A DNA stretch of 47,952 nucleotides, taken from positions 1 to 47,952 of the forward strand of contig JAKSDI010000101.1 in NCBI GenBank assembly GCA_022360175.1, read 5' to 3'. Every line of letters starts with the position of its first letter. Positions within the stretch are counted from its first letter, which is position 1. The DNA is from Chitinophagales bacterium. GTDB lineage: Bacteria > Bacteroidota > Bacteroidia > Chitinophagales > Saprospiraceae. Under the pieces are notes generated by a model that was given only the letters and a program-made list of their open reading frames with translations, was not told where the DNA came from and searched no databases. The position numbers and the translations under genes were made by a program. Shown here one piece after another: positions 1 through 9,032 of this stretch.

Positions 1-430
1 AATCACACGAAATCCTCTCTCAAGATTGCCTGCCGCCATGGGCAGAGCATGACCGCATAATATCCAAATTGTCCTATTGACACAGTACACATACGATTAT
101 AATTAGTGCAATTCGAGGAATTTGTGGACCTAATCACTTAAATCCCATAGGGATGGAGTATGGTCCACGAATTACACTAATCACACAAAATTCTCTCTCG
201 AGGCTGCCTGCCGCCATGGGCAGAGCATGACCGCATAATATCCAAATTGTCCTAATGACACAGTACACCTATCATTATAATCAGTGCAATTCGAGGAATT
301 TGTGGACCTAATCATTTAAAGCCCATAGGAATAGAGTATGGTCCACGAATTACACTAATCACACGAAATCCTCTCTCAAGAGAGCCTGCCGCCATGGGCA
401 GAGCATGACCGGGCAATATCCAAATTTGTG
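1..430. repeat. 178-bp tandem repeat, about 2.4 copies, with nested palindromes
   Basis: Copies begin at 1, 179 and 357, so the period is exactly 178 bp; the third copy breaks down near 430. The copies differ by scattered substitutions. Each unit carries a short hairpin (CTGCC, six-base loop, GGCAG). The two full units also carry a long imperfect inverted repeat in which a TGTGGACC arm pairs with GGTCCACG about 35 bases later and the pairing extends into flanking AATT. No ORF was found here. The left edge may continue outside the window, so the copy number is a minimum. The region lies just downstream of the tricorn gene's stop and fills the gene-free stretch 1-484. Confidence 0.9.
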
Positions 431-484
431 TAATTGGGGACACACACCATCATTACTGATACAAAACGACATCTCCCCTGTCTT

Positions 485-3400
485 TTATGGTTTATATACA
501 GCCTTCAATTGGCGCAACAATTCCTGTACGGCTGCTTCCAGTTGTTGATCCTGACCTTTTGATACTTTGCCTGGTTCATTAGGCACCTTGATGTCTGGTT
601 CCAACTGATTATTTTCCAGATATTCACCATCGTTGGTAACAACCCCTACTTGTGGAATACCAAAAACAATATTTCCTGTATGGAGTTTTTCCCACCATAC
701 TGCTGTTGCAGTACCCGGCACAGGCATACCCACCAGCTTACCAATACCCAATGCTTTATAGGCATAAGGGAACATATGTGCATCAGAGTAATTACTTTCA
801 CTCATTACTACTACGGATGGTTTGCTCCATTTATTCATTGGTTCAGAACCTAAATCTTGTCCACGTGGCTTCATAGATACATAAGGTGTACCACTAAGGA
901 AAGTAGCTAAATCATCATGCAGCCAGCCACCTCCATTAAAGCGAGTATCTACAATCAGTGCTTCTTTATTACCATGTCTACCCAATACCTCATCGTAAAC
1001 AGTACGGTAGCTTTTATCATTCATACCTCGTACATGCACATAGCCTACTTTACCGTCAGAAAGTTTGTCTACCATTTCTCTACAGTTCTTCACCCAACGC
1101 TGATAGCGCAATTCACCTTCCTTACCCAAACTGATAGGTTTGACTGTTTCTTCCCAACGATTGCCCGTAGCAGGATCGTAAAAAGATAATAAAGTGTTTT
1201 TATCAACTTTTCGATTGAGCAATTCATATAGGTTGCGGTCTTTACCTACAGCTCGCCCATCAATTTTTTCAAGAATATGGCCGGCTTCGAGTTTGCTATC
1301 TTTATTTACAAGAGGCCCCTTGTCTATTACTTCAGCAATTTTTAGTCCATCACCTTCATAGTCCCAGTCATAGAAAAGGCCAAGTGCTGCCGTTTTATCA
1401 CCTTTTTCATTATTAGATATATTAAAAGCTCCGGTATGTGAAGCATTTAATTCTCCTAACATCTCACTTAGCATGTCTGCAAAATCATTATCATTATTAA
1501 TATGAGGCAAGAAACGAGCATATTCTGCTTTTAATGCGGGCCAATCCACCTCATGGAGATCAGTCACATAGAATTTCTTATCTACCTGTCGCCAAATATG
1601 TTCGAACATATATTCGCGTTCTTTTGCTTTCTTGAGCTGCATTTCTCCATTAATGCCGATTCCTTTTGCTTTGCCAGAAGAGAGTTCTACTTTTTTTACT
1701 TTACCGCCCGCAAGTAGAAATAAGTGCTTCTCTTCCTTGTCGGGAACAAGCCATCCGGCAGAGCTACTATTTAGTTTGGTTAAGATTTTGGTTTCTCGTG
1801 TTTTTAAGTCTGTTTTCCAAAGGTCGAAACCTTTCTCAAATTTGGAGAGATAATAAAGGTTTTCTCCTTTTTTATCCACATATGCACCTGCCATTTGTGA
1901 AGAGTGAATGGTCAATCTGGACTTCCGGTCATCAATTCCATCCAATTCCAACTGGATAGGTTTTATTTCCTTTTTGCCCTCTTTTTCATCCTCCTTTTTT
2001 TCATCCTTTTCATTCTCTTTTTTAGCTTCTTTCTCCTGTTCTTTTAGCAGATTATAATCTTCTTCATTCAAACGGTATTTATCATAAGCATCCTGCGTAA
2101 AAAACAAAGCATAGGCATCTACTTCGCCGCCCCAGCCGCCGTGATTTTTTTGTCCGTCCCGATTAGAAAACCACAACATCATTTCTCCATCCATCATCCA
2201 TCTGGGTGCAAAAGCTCCATAACCACTCTTGCTTAAATTGATGACCTCTTCGTTTCCTGATGCACTGACCAGGCCAGCCTGTGAACGCCATTGTTTGGGC
2301 AACATATACTCGACCAAAAACCACTTACCATCTGGCGACCATTCATAATGCTGATCTCCATCAGAGTAGGAATAGTTTTTATCGGCAGCCAGAATAGTGC
2401 GCGAAGCTTTACTTTCCAGATTATGAACTCTTAGCTCTGTCCGTTCCTCCAAATAGGCTACTTCCTTTCCATCCGGTGAGTATGCTGGCTGAAATTCATC
2501 TTTATCCGTATTGACGACCGCTTCTTCTTTAATCAGGGTTGCATTAAAAAAATACTTTTCTTCTTCTCTTTTTATGCTAGATTGATATACATCCCAACTA
2601 CCATCGCGCTCGCTTGCATATAATAAAGATCGGCCATCGGGACTAAAGCTTACCGAACGTTCCTGCTCAGGTGTATTGGTAATTTGTCGGGTGGTTCCTC
2701 CTGCAACTGAACTTACAAACACTTCTCCTCTATGAATGAAAGCAATTTCTTTTCCATTAGGCGACAATTCTAGTTCACTTGCTTTATTTACTTTATGTAG
2801 CACCGACTCATTATAACGAGCTCCTGTCCCTACATTAACCGCCACTTTTTTAGGTGCTTGCCCATCTTTCATAGTGTACAATTCTCCATGCTGAGAAAAA
2901 CACATCAGGCCATCGTTGCTAATGCTCAAATACCTTACAGGGTGTGTATCGAAATTGGTCAACTGACGCTTCTTTTGATTACCTTCAAAAGCCTGGTAAT
3001 AAACATTAAAAACACCATTGCCAGCTTCGCTCAGGAAGTACATACCTTTTTCATCTGGTGCAAATACAGGATTGCGATCCTCTCCCTCAAAACTAGAAAG
3101 TTGCTGATAGGCTCCTGTTTCCTGATCATACATCCAAATATCACGGGTAACAGATGAAGTATGATGTTTACGAAATGCATCTTCATATCCTTTTCTGTCA
3201 TGATACAAAAGATGTTTTCCATCCTTACTCACCTGTGTAGACATGGCGGGCGTTGTAATCAGTTGTTTTGGCATTCCTCCTTTGGTACTGATCTGATATA
3301 ATTCAGGTAATACACTAGAAGGGAACTGCTGATTAGATGCCTGGTCTAAACGAGAAGATGTAAATAAAACGCCAGTACCATCTGCCGTAAATGTTGATGG

Positions 3401-3736
3401 ATAATCACCAGCAGAATGATAGGTCAATCTTTGGTCGGCTCCTCCATTAGCGGGCATTGTAAACACATCAAAGTTGCCATATCGATTAGACGCAAAAGCG
3501 ATATTTTGTCCATCAGGTGACCAAACAGGATTGCGCTCATAAGCCTCGTGTAGAGTGATGGGATAAGCTAGGCCTCCCTGACTGGGTACTTTATACAAAT
3601 CTCCTTTATAGGCAAAAACGATATTTTGTCCGTCTGGAGAAATAGCTGGATAGCGCATCCATAAAGGGTCGCTCTGGCTATAGCCCATTATCAAGCTAAA
3701 AAATAAGAATAGGGTGCTCGTAAGGTATACTTTCAT
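485..3736 (-). CDS. Exported tricorn-type protease (peptidase family S41), 1083 aa
   Basis: The first ~21 residues (MKVYLTSTLFLFFSLIMGYS) form a signal peptide, so the enzyme is exported. The N-terminal half carries PD40/WD40-like propeller repeats, seen as recurring ISPDGQNI, WSPDGQNI and FSPDGRSL motifs. A Lys/Glu-rich linker lies near residues 570-600. A PDZ-like segment follows (KIAEV, LEAGHIL, IDGRAV), then the S41 core with NGGG. Tricorn catalytic residues can be matched: S766-H767 in NASHTG, nucleophile S984 in SNYSDAHMF, and E1041 in EYLENN. Tricorn peptidases cut peptides made by larger proteases into short oligopeptides that aminopeptidases then trim. The M1 peptidase gene lies 50 bp upstream on the same strand, so the two may be co-transcribed. 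Length is normal for the family. Confidence 0.94.
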   Translation of the reverse strand: MKVYLTSTLFLFFSLIMGYSQSDPLWMRYPAISPDGQNIVFAYKGDLYKVPSQGGLAYPITLHEAYERNPVWSPDGQNIAFASNRYGNFDVFTMPANGGADQRLTYHSAGDYPSTFTADGTGVLFTSSRLDQASNQQFPSSVLPELYQISTKGGMPKQLITTPAMSTQVSKDGKHLLYHDRKGYEDAFRKHHTSSVTRDIWMYDQETGAYQQLSSFEGEDRNPVFAPDEKGMYFLSEAGNGVFNVYYQAFEGNQKKRQLTNFDTHPVRYLSISNDGLMCFSQHGELYTMKDGQAPKKVAVNVGTGARYNESVLHKVNKASELELSPNGKEIAFIHRGEVFVSSVAGGTTRQITNTPEQERSVSFSPDGRSLLYASERDGSWDVYQSSIKREEEKYFFNATLIKEEAVVNTDKDEFQPAYSPDGKEVAYLEERTELRVHNLESKASRTILAADKNYSYSDGDQHYEWSPDGKWFLVEYMLPKQWRSQAGLVSASGNEEVINLSKSGYGAFAPRWMMDGEMMLWFSNRDGQKNHGGWGGEVDAYALFFTQDAYDKYRLNEEDYNLLKEQEKEAKKENEKDEKKEDEKEGKKEIKPIQLELDGIDDRKSRLTIHSSQMAGAYVDKKGENLYYLSKFEKGFDLWKTDLKTRETKILTKLNSSSAGWLVPDKEEKHLFLLAGGKVKKVELSSGKAKGIGINGEMQLKKAKEREYMFEHIWRQVDKKFYVTDLHEVDWPALKAEYARFLPHINNDNDFADMLSEMLGELNASHTGAFNISNNEKGDKTAALGLFYDWDYEGDGLKIAEVIDKGPLVNKDSKLEAGHILEKIDGRAVGKDRNLYELLNRKVDKNTLLSFYDPATGNRWEETVKPISLGKEGELRYQRWVKNCREMVDKLSDGKVGYVHVRGMNDKSYRTVYDEVLGRHGNKEALIVDTRFNGGGWLHDDLATFLSGTPYVSMKPRGQDLGSEPMNKWSKPSVVVMSESNYSDAHMFPYAYKALGIGKLVGMPVPGTATAVWWEKLHTGNIVFGIPQVGVVTNDGEYLENNQLEPDIKVPNEPGKVSKGQDQQLEAAVQELLRQLKAVYKP

Positions 3737-3786
3737 AACAATCGGATTTTATATATAAATATATAGAATGGATTTTAAACATACTT

Positions 3787-6700
3787 TTAGAAACTTAATC
3801 CATCTACAATACTCCAAGGGTTCAATTCTTGCAAATTCAACTGAAAACCTATGCGTTTTACATAATTACCTCTCTCTGCCAATCGATCTCCTAAGTTATC
3901 AGAATTAATAATGGGGAAATAAATAGAAAATGCGCCATTAAAAGCCTCTATCATTAATCCTCCGTTCCATAGCAACTGATCCTGGAAAGAAGCATTATTT
4001 CCAGTAGGCATTGCATTATCAAAGTAGGCGATATCCAAATATGGTTTAACAGGTAACCAGGGTAATACTTTTGGCGGAAGCCCTGCCTTCAGATTAAGTG
4101 CAAGTACATAGTTGTTGCTACGGCCTAAATTAAAACCAGAACCAATAGGAGTTTTAAATGCACCATCTCTAATGCTAATTTGTTGAGACCACAAACCATT
4201 ATTTTCAGTACGTCCCAGGTATAGATCATCATATCTATAATCATTATACCCTTGTGAGATAAGATTAAACGCACCTGGGGCTATATATCCGGCATCACGT
4301 TCCGTATTATAGAGGAAAGCACCTGCAAAAAAGCGAACTTGTAATGCACTACGCTCGCCATAATGAAAATCGCGAACCCAGAAGGCTGACATTTTCACAT
4401 AGCTTTTATCCTCGTCAAAAGCTTTGTAAGATTGATGTTCTAAAGCAATCGATAAGCTACTACCGTTCACACTTTGCCTGCGGGCAGATGTATAACGCAA
4501 TTCTTGTATGTGGTTATCCGTAAAATCAGTGCCTAGATACGCTCCATCTGAAGTAAATTTTAATTGCTCCTCCTGTATCCAGATATTTCTGAAACTGAGT
4601 TTGCGAAACAAATTACGAGGCTGATCTACTCCAAAATGGATATCTAAATAAGGCTGCCATCGATTGTAGCGCAGCAATTCATCTTCCGCTTCATATAAAC
4701 GATAATGAAAACTTCTACCATTTAATCCCAGGGTCACTTTCCGAACACCTGGATTTTTCGGATAAATATTATAGTGTAAATCCCCCAGGCCAGTCAAACT
4801 TTTACTCCCCAGTCCGAATAAAGGTGCAACTCTCCACTCCAGGCGCTGCTCTGGTATGCTGGTATTATAAAAAAGCAGGCCAGGCATAAATTTGTCGTAA
4901 TTATTCCAAGCTGCCAGCGGCATCCAATACAAGTTTGCGCGGGTATCATCCTCTACTGCTGTGAAAAAACTAATGCGTGGAGGCTGCATTTTAGGAAAAG
5001 CCCCTTCTAATTTATACTGATTATCCTGTCGGCGAATATCGAACGTATAGCTTTCTCTGTCTAATATGATCTCGGTATATTCCCCAGAGGGAAAATCTAA
5101 TACCTTTTCTCCTTCAAAACCCTCATACCATTTTTCTTGTATTACAGAATCTCCTAGCATAGCAGACAAGGCAAAAGGGCCTGAGACATTGCCTTTATTT
5201 GCCACTCTTATTTTCACATCAGAAGTGGTTAGCATGACATCCCTGATCCCATAATTTTGTTTAGCATCGCTGTATAACAACTCTTCAAACAACCAGTCTA
5301 ATGGCTGCCCTAAAGTAGCTTCAAGGCTTTTTCTAAAGTCATTGGGTTGAGGATGTTTAAATTTCCATTGCTGGTAATATGCCTGCATGGCACGATCATA
5401 TTGTTCGGTACCTAGATAAGCCTCCAGGTATTGCAATATCTCTGCTGGCTTTTCATAGGCTCCCAGGAAATAATTAATTTCCCCCATTTCATCAGAGTGA
5501 GTGTCGGGTGCCTGATCCAGATGTCGGCGTGCCTGATATAAATAAGCCAATCGATAAGGATGAATGGCTGATCCATTAAAAAGAAAACCTGGTACTATAG
5601 ATAAATCAGGACCATTATAATAAGAAGAACTGTATCGGTGATCGTAATAACTGTTGAGCCCTTCATCCATCCAGGGATGATCTCGTTCATTGGAACCAAG
5701 GATGCCATAAAACCAGTTGTGTCCTACTTCATGGGCAATGAGTTCGTCTAGTGATTGTGCATTGCGTACCAAACCACAATTGGTCACCATGGGATACTCC
5801 ATTCCACCTCCTGCTCCCAAAGCTGTTTGCACTGCCGTTGCCTGCGGGTATGGATACCTTCCCACCAGATCAGAATAGAACACCAAAGTACGTTTGATAT
5901 ATGCCGGAGCATCTTTCCATAACTCTTGCTCTTGCTCAGTAAAAAATGCCCAGCAATCGACTATTTGTCCTTCCCCTAATTCCACCTGATCTTTTAATAC
6001 CATAAATCGTTTATCAGCAAACCATGCAAAGTCATGTACCTGCTCGGCCTTATAGCGAATGGTTTTCATCTCTTGGCTGGAAGATGGAAATTCTAAATTA
6101 GGCAGCGCGCCACTCTTCAGTCCATCCAAGTGTGCTATTGTCTTTGACTCATTCTCCATTAACCAGTTTAATTCTTCTTCATTTTGCAATATACCCGTTG
6201 CTGCTACCAGGTAATTTTGGGGCAAGGTAATCGATACATCAAAAGAGCCAAATTCTGAATAGAATTCTCCCATATCCAAATAAGGCATTGGGTGCCAGCC
6301 ATTTTGATCATAAACCGCAGGTTTAGGAAACCACTGTGTAATCTGATATGACTGATCCACATGTCCCAGACGGGAGAAACAATAAGGTAGTTTCACATGA
6401 AATGGTGTGCTAATAATAGCTTTGTCACCGACATTAATTGGTTGAGAAAGCAAGAGGATGGCTATATCCGGATGTTCGTGATGTAGTTGCCACTTGACCT
6501 CTTCATTATTCACTTTAAAATCAATGCTATCTATCCATCCTTTATCTTCCGCTTCCGCAAATAGAAACGCACCCTCTCCCCTTCTTTCCATCTGTTTGGC
6601 AAAAGCCGTTAAATTGCTTCGATAAGCATTGGGCCACAAATGAAAGTATAAGGTATCCAAATTATTGGGCGCATTATTATGATATTCTATCTGAATATTA

Positions 6701-6840
6701 CCGTGCAACTCATGCTCTGTATCATCCAGTAAAACTTCAATTTCATAGTTTACTTCTTGTTGAAAATAATCTGCCTGCGCATTGATTACGGAACAATAGA
6801 ATAGAGAAAGAATGAGTAAAAGGTAAAATTGATTATTCAT
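3787..6840 (-). CDS. Exported M1-family metallopeptidase with barrel-like C-terminal region, 1017 aa
   Basis: Starting at 6840 gives a signal peptide (MNNQFYLLLILSLFYCSVINA). A longer frame opens at 6927 but its extra 29 residues are basic and lack signal features, so the internal ATG is preferred. The M1 signature is complete: a GGMEYP exopeptidase motif at about 345-350, zinc ligands H370 and H374 with catalytic E371 in HEVGHNW, and third ligand E393 in DEGLNSY. The family cleaves N-terminal residues or short peptides. After about residue 600 the sequence becomes alternating polar/aromatic stretches and ends in Phe, like an outer-membrane beta-barrel; that reading is inference. The gene lies 50 bp upstream of the tricorn gene, suggesting a shared role in envelope peptide turnover. 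Confidence 0.9.
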   Translation of the reverse strand: MNNQFYLLLILSLFYCSVINAQADYFQQEVNYEIEVLLDDTEHELHGNIQIEYHNNAPNNLDTLYFHLWPNAYRSNLTAFAKQMERRGEGAFLFAEAEDKGWIDSIDFKVNNEEVKWQLHHEHPDIAILLLSQPINVGDKAIISTPFHVKLPYCFSRLGHVDQSYQITQWFPKPAVYDQNGWHPMPYLDMGEFYSEFGSFDVSITLPQNYLVAATGILQNEEELNWLMENESKTIAHLDGLKSGALPNLEFPSSSQEMKTIRYKAEQVHDFAWFADKRFMVLKDQVELGEGQIVDCWAFFTEQEQELWKDAPAYIKRTLVFYSDLVGRYPYPQATAVQTALGAGGGMEYPMVTNCGLVRNAQSLDELIAHEVGHNWFYGILGSNERDHPWMDEGLNSYYDHRYSSSYYNGPDLSIVPGFLFNGSAIHPYRLAYLYQARRHLDQAPDTHSDEMGEINYFLGAYEKPAEILQYLEAYLGTEQYDRAMQAYYQQWKFKHPQPNDFRKSLEATLGQPLDWLFEELLYSDAKQNYGIRDVMLTTSDVKIRVANKGNVSGPFALSAMLGDSVIQEKWYEGFEGEKVLDFPSGEYTEIILDRESYTFDIRRQDNQYKLEGAFPKMQPPRISFFTAVEDDTRANLYWMPLAAWNNYDKFMPGLLFYNTSIPEQRLEWRVAPLFGLGSKSLTGLGDLHYNIYPKNPGVRKVTLGLNGRSFHYRLYEAEDELLRYNRWQPYLDIHFGVDQPRNLFRKLSFRNIWIQEEQLKFTSDGAYLGTDFTDNHIQELRYTSARRQSVNGSSLSIALEHQSYKAFDEDKSYVKMSAFWVRDFHYGERSALQVRFFAGAFLYNTERDAGYIAPGAFNLISQGYNDYRYDDLYLGRTENNGLWSQQISIRDGAFKTPIGSGFNLGRSNNYVLALNLKAGLPPKVLPWLPVKPYLDIAYFDNAMPTGNNASFQDQLLWNGGLMIEAFNGAFSIYFPIINSDNLGDRLAERGNYVKRIGFQLNLQELNPWSIVDGLSF

Positions 6841-6940
6841 ATGTAATAGGGTTTCGGATTTTGGGTTTCGCTTCGATTTCCGATTTTGAAGGACCACACT
6901 TTGTTTCGCCTTCATGACTAGTTTCAAATTTCGGTTCTAC

Positions 6941-7007
6941 CACCGTACATCACTCACCGTACATCATACACCGTACATCATACACCGTACATCATACACC
7001 GTACATT
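6941..7007. repeat. 14-bp tandem repeat, about 4.8 copies
   Basis: The unit CACCGTACATCATA begins at 6941, 6955, 6969, 6983 and 6997. The first copy ends CACT and the last is cut to CACCGTACATT. The array ends 22 bp before the -7 box of the 7057 gene and fills most of the space between divergent genes, so it could affect promoter spacing if copy number varies. Confidence 0.93.
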
Positions 7008-7029
7008 CAACTTCTCCCCTATAAATATC

Positions 7030-7037
7030 TATCTTTG
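7030..7037 (+). promoter_or_regulatory. Bacteroidota -7 box TATCTTTG
   Basis: TATCTTTG matches the TAnnTTTG -7 consensus of the Bacteroidota primary sigma factor. It ends 19 bp before the ATG at 7057. No convincing -33 TTTG is seen at the usual distance. Confidence 0.6.
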
Positions 7038-7056
7038 GCGCAAAAGCTAATAAGGA

Positions 7057-7593
7057 ATGCGATTTTTTTATACCATCTGTCTAATATCATCGATTACTTT
7101 AAGTGGATTTAGCCAGGAAGAAGCTCTTACTTTTCCTGCAAATTGGGAAGGTAACTGGACTGGCCGTTTAGAAATTTTTTCTCCTAAGGGAAAAGAACAA
7201 GAGATTCCAATGGAGCTGCATATTCTACCACTAGATAGCAATCAATATAGCTGGAATATTATATATGGAGAAGATAAGGAAGATGGTTTAAGAGCTTATA
7301 TATTAAAAACGGAAGATCCTGATCGTGGTTGGTATACTATTGATGAACAAAATGGAATTATCCTGGATGCCATTCTTATTTCAGGTAAGCTATATAGCCG
7401 ATTTGATGTAATGGGTAGTATGTTATTGAGTACAGTGGAAATGATTGATAACGAATTGCACTACGAAATCATTTCTGGAAACATGGACCCCCTACGCACT
7501 ACAGGTGATACTGTTTTTGAAGAAGAAGCTATTCCTGAAGTCAGCTCCTATCCTATCGTGGTAAGACAGTTTGCTGTATTGAGAAGAGAATAA
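7057..7593 (+). CDS. Exported protein of unknown function, 178 aa
   Basis: A signal peptide is visible (MRFFYTICLISSITLSGFSQ) and there is no lipobox, so the product is probably periplasmic or surface-released. The mature part begins with an NWEGNWTGRLEIF segment, a Trp-Gly-Trp pattern often seen at the first strand of small lipocalin-like beta folds, and is rich in alternating beta-type sequence. I do not recognise a named family. The start is supported by TAAGGA directly upstream and a -7 box 19 bp before it. It converges on the stress-protein gene with a single base between the stop codons, so the two 3' ends must share or overlap their termination signals. Confidence 0.75.
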   Translation: MRFFYTICLISSITLSGFSQEEALTFPANWEGNWTGRLEIFSPKGKEQEIPMELHILPLDSNQYSWNIIYGEDKEDGLRAYILKTEDPDRGWYTIDEQNGIILDAILISGKLYSRFDVMGSMLLSTVEMIDNELHYEIISGNMDPLRTTGDTVFEEEAIPEVSSYPIVVRQFAVLRRE

Positions 7594-7594
7594 A

Positions 7595-8785
7595 TTAGTT
7601 TGCTTTATCTTTCAAAATCAGCAAAGGCACAGGTGCATGATAAACTGTTTTGGCAGTAGCACTTGTATGAAAAACCTGTTCTATAAAACCACGCTTTCGC
7701 CTTACCATACACAATAGGCCAGCACTGTATTCATCCACAAACTTATAGAGACTCTCTATTAGGTTTTCATTATTTAATTCGTAATGAAAAGAAGGGGTGA
7801 TACCATCCAGATACATGTCTATACTTGGATCAACACCATCTGATGCCATTTTTGAAGACTGGTGAAAAATATCCAGTTTGGCTCCAAATCCTTTTACCAA
7901 TTTTACTAAAGCGGTAGTTACACCAGGATGAGAAATCATATTATCATCTACTGCAAAAACAATCCGGTCAATGGGTTGATAGTCGAACTCTTCAGGTACA
8001 GCTAATACTGGAGTATCGGCTGCATTGATCACTCCATTGGTGATACTCCCCATAAAAACCTCCTTTAATCCATTTGCCCCTTTTGTCCCCATGATGACAA
8101 GATCGTAACGGTATTTATCTGCAAGATCAGCTATTATTGGAATAGCATCTCCTTGTACCAGCCTGCTCTCAATAGAAGCACCATTTCTTAATTTAGGTTC
8201 TATTTTGTTGATTAATTGCAAGAGATTTTCCGCTGCATCTTTTTCCATATACTTTTCTACAGACACAAACATACCGGAAGTACTATACATTTTATAGGTA
8301 TGCAGTAACGTAATCTTACAGCCGAATTGATTGGCGATGTCAACTGCGTAGCCAAGGGCATTCATTGAACAATGGGAAAAATCTGTAGGTACCAGAATTT
8401 TTTTCATGACACTAGCTTTTCGGTTAATCTCTGCCAGAGCCGCCTGTTGCATGATGCGCTCGCGACTGCTGGGGTCTGCCTGCATCAATGCTCGAAGAAC
8501 ATCCGTAATATCTTCTACTGATGGTACCACTCGCTGAAAGATCACTCTGTTATCTACTAATACGGCTGGGATACCACCTACATCATAGCTCATCAATTCA
8601 TCAATATCGGTAATTTCTGAGATAGATGTATCAACATTTAATATTTTTAGTGCTGCTGTAAGGTTCTGCTTCAGCTGTTGATACCTGGCAGACCCTATTC
8701 CTAGCAGCTCAACCTTGGAGATTGAGAGCGCATGGTTGCCCTGGCCGCCAGTCTCCTGAGGCTTTTTTCCCTTTTCACTTACCAT
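7595..8785 (-). CDS. Universal stress protein (tandem UspA domains) with N-terminal cysteine-less thioredoxin-like domain, 396 aa
   Basis: Residues ~24-100 resemble the small redox-active disulfide (thioredoxin_3) family: VELLGIGSARYQQL, a cis-Pro loop GGIPA and a VPSVEDI ending. The place where the family has CPxC reads SARY, so no catalytic cysteine remains. From M127 (MKKILVPTDFSH) comes a full UspA domain with the ATP-binding pattern GTKGANG then FMGS. A second, degenerate UspA-like domain fills the C-terminus. USP proteins bind ATP and support stress survival. An internal start at 8407 would give the USP part alone, but the upstream reading frame is coherent protein, so the fusion is preferred. 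It is transcribed away from the receiver/FNR-type gene at 9033, a pairing that suggests shared control by oxygen, redox or energy state (inference). Confidence 0.88.
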   Translation of the reverse strand: MVSEKGKKPQETGGQGNHALSISKVELLGIGSARYQQLKQNLTAALKILNVDTSISEITDIDELMSYDVGGIPAVLVDNRVIFQRVVPSVEDITDVLRALMQADPSSRERIMQQAALAEINRKASVMKKILVPTDFSHCSMNALGYAVDIANQFGCKITLLHTYKMYSTSGMFVSVEKYMEKDAAENLLQLINKIEPKLRNGASIESRLVQGDAIPIIADLADKYRYDLVIMGTKGANGLKEVFMGSITNGVINAADTPVLAVPEEFDYQPIDRIVFAVDDNMISHPGVTTALVKLVKGFGAKLDIFHQSSKMASDGVDPSIDMYLDGITPSFHYELNNENLIESLYKFVDEYSAGLLCMVRRKRGFIEQVFHTSATAKTVYHAPVPLLILKDKAN

Positions 8786-8967
8786 ACAGCTTGCTCTTTT
8801 ATCTAATTTCTTGCAAAATCGAAGTATTTAGAAAGCCTTACGGTGATTTTTGTCACCCATATCTATAAGTTTGATCATTTTAGTGAATACTCTTTCCAGG
8901 GGTTGTTCAGTTGAAGAGCCTATTTCAATATCAAATAAATATGAAAAAGAGGAGCCTACACCATAAA

Positions 8968-8990
8968 TTGCATCCTTTACTCTATATTTG
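8968..8990 (+). promoter_or_regulatory. Promoter of the receiver/FNR-type gene, with module shared with 26561-26583
   Basis: The -7 box TATATTTG (8983-8990) is preceded by TTGCATCCTTTACT at 8968-8981. The same arrangement, differing at one base in 23, lies before the gene at 26626. The TTG is only 12 bp from the -7 box, shorter than the usual ~19-20 bp, so TTGCATCC may be an activator or alternative-sigma site rather than a standard -33 box. Confidence 0.6.
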
Positions 8991-9032
8991 TATTGCACAA
9001 GTTTAGAATTTAGCTAAAAGTCCAATAAGACA

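Noticed and set aside
1-430. CRISPR array
   Set aside because: The unit is 178 bp and nearly uniform along its length, without short repeats separated by unique spacers.
6841-6927. N-terminal extension of the M1 peptidase
   Set aside because: The extra 29 residues are basic, lack signal features and precede a normal signal peptide at 6840.
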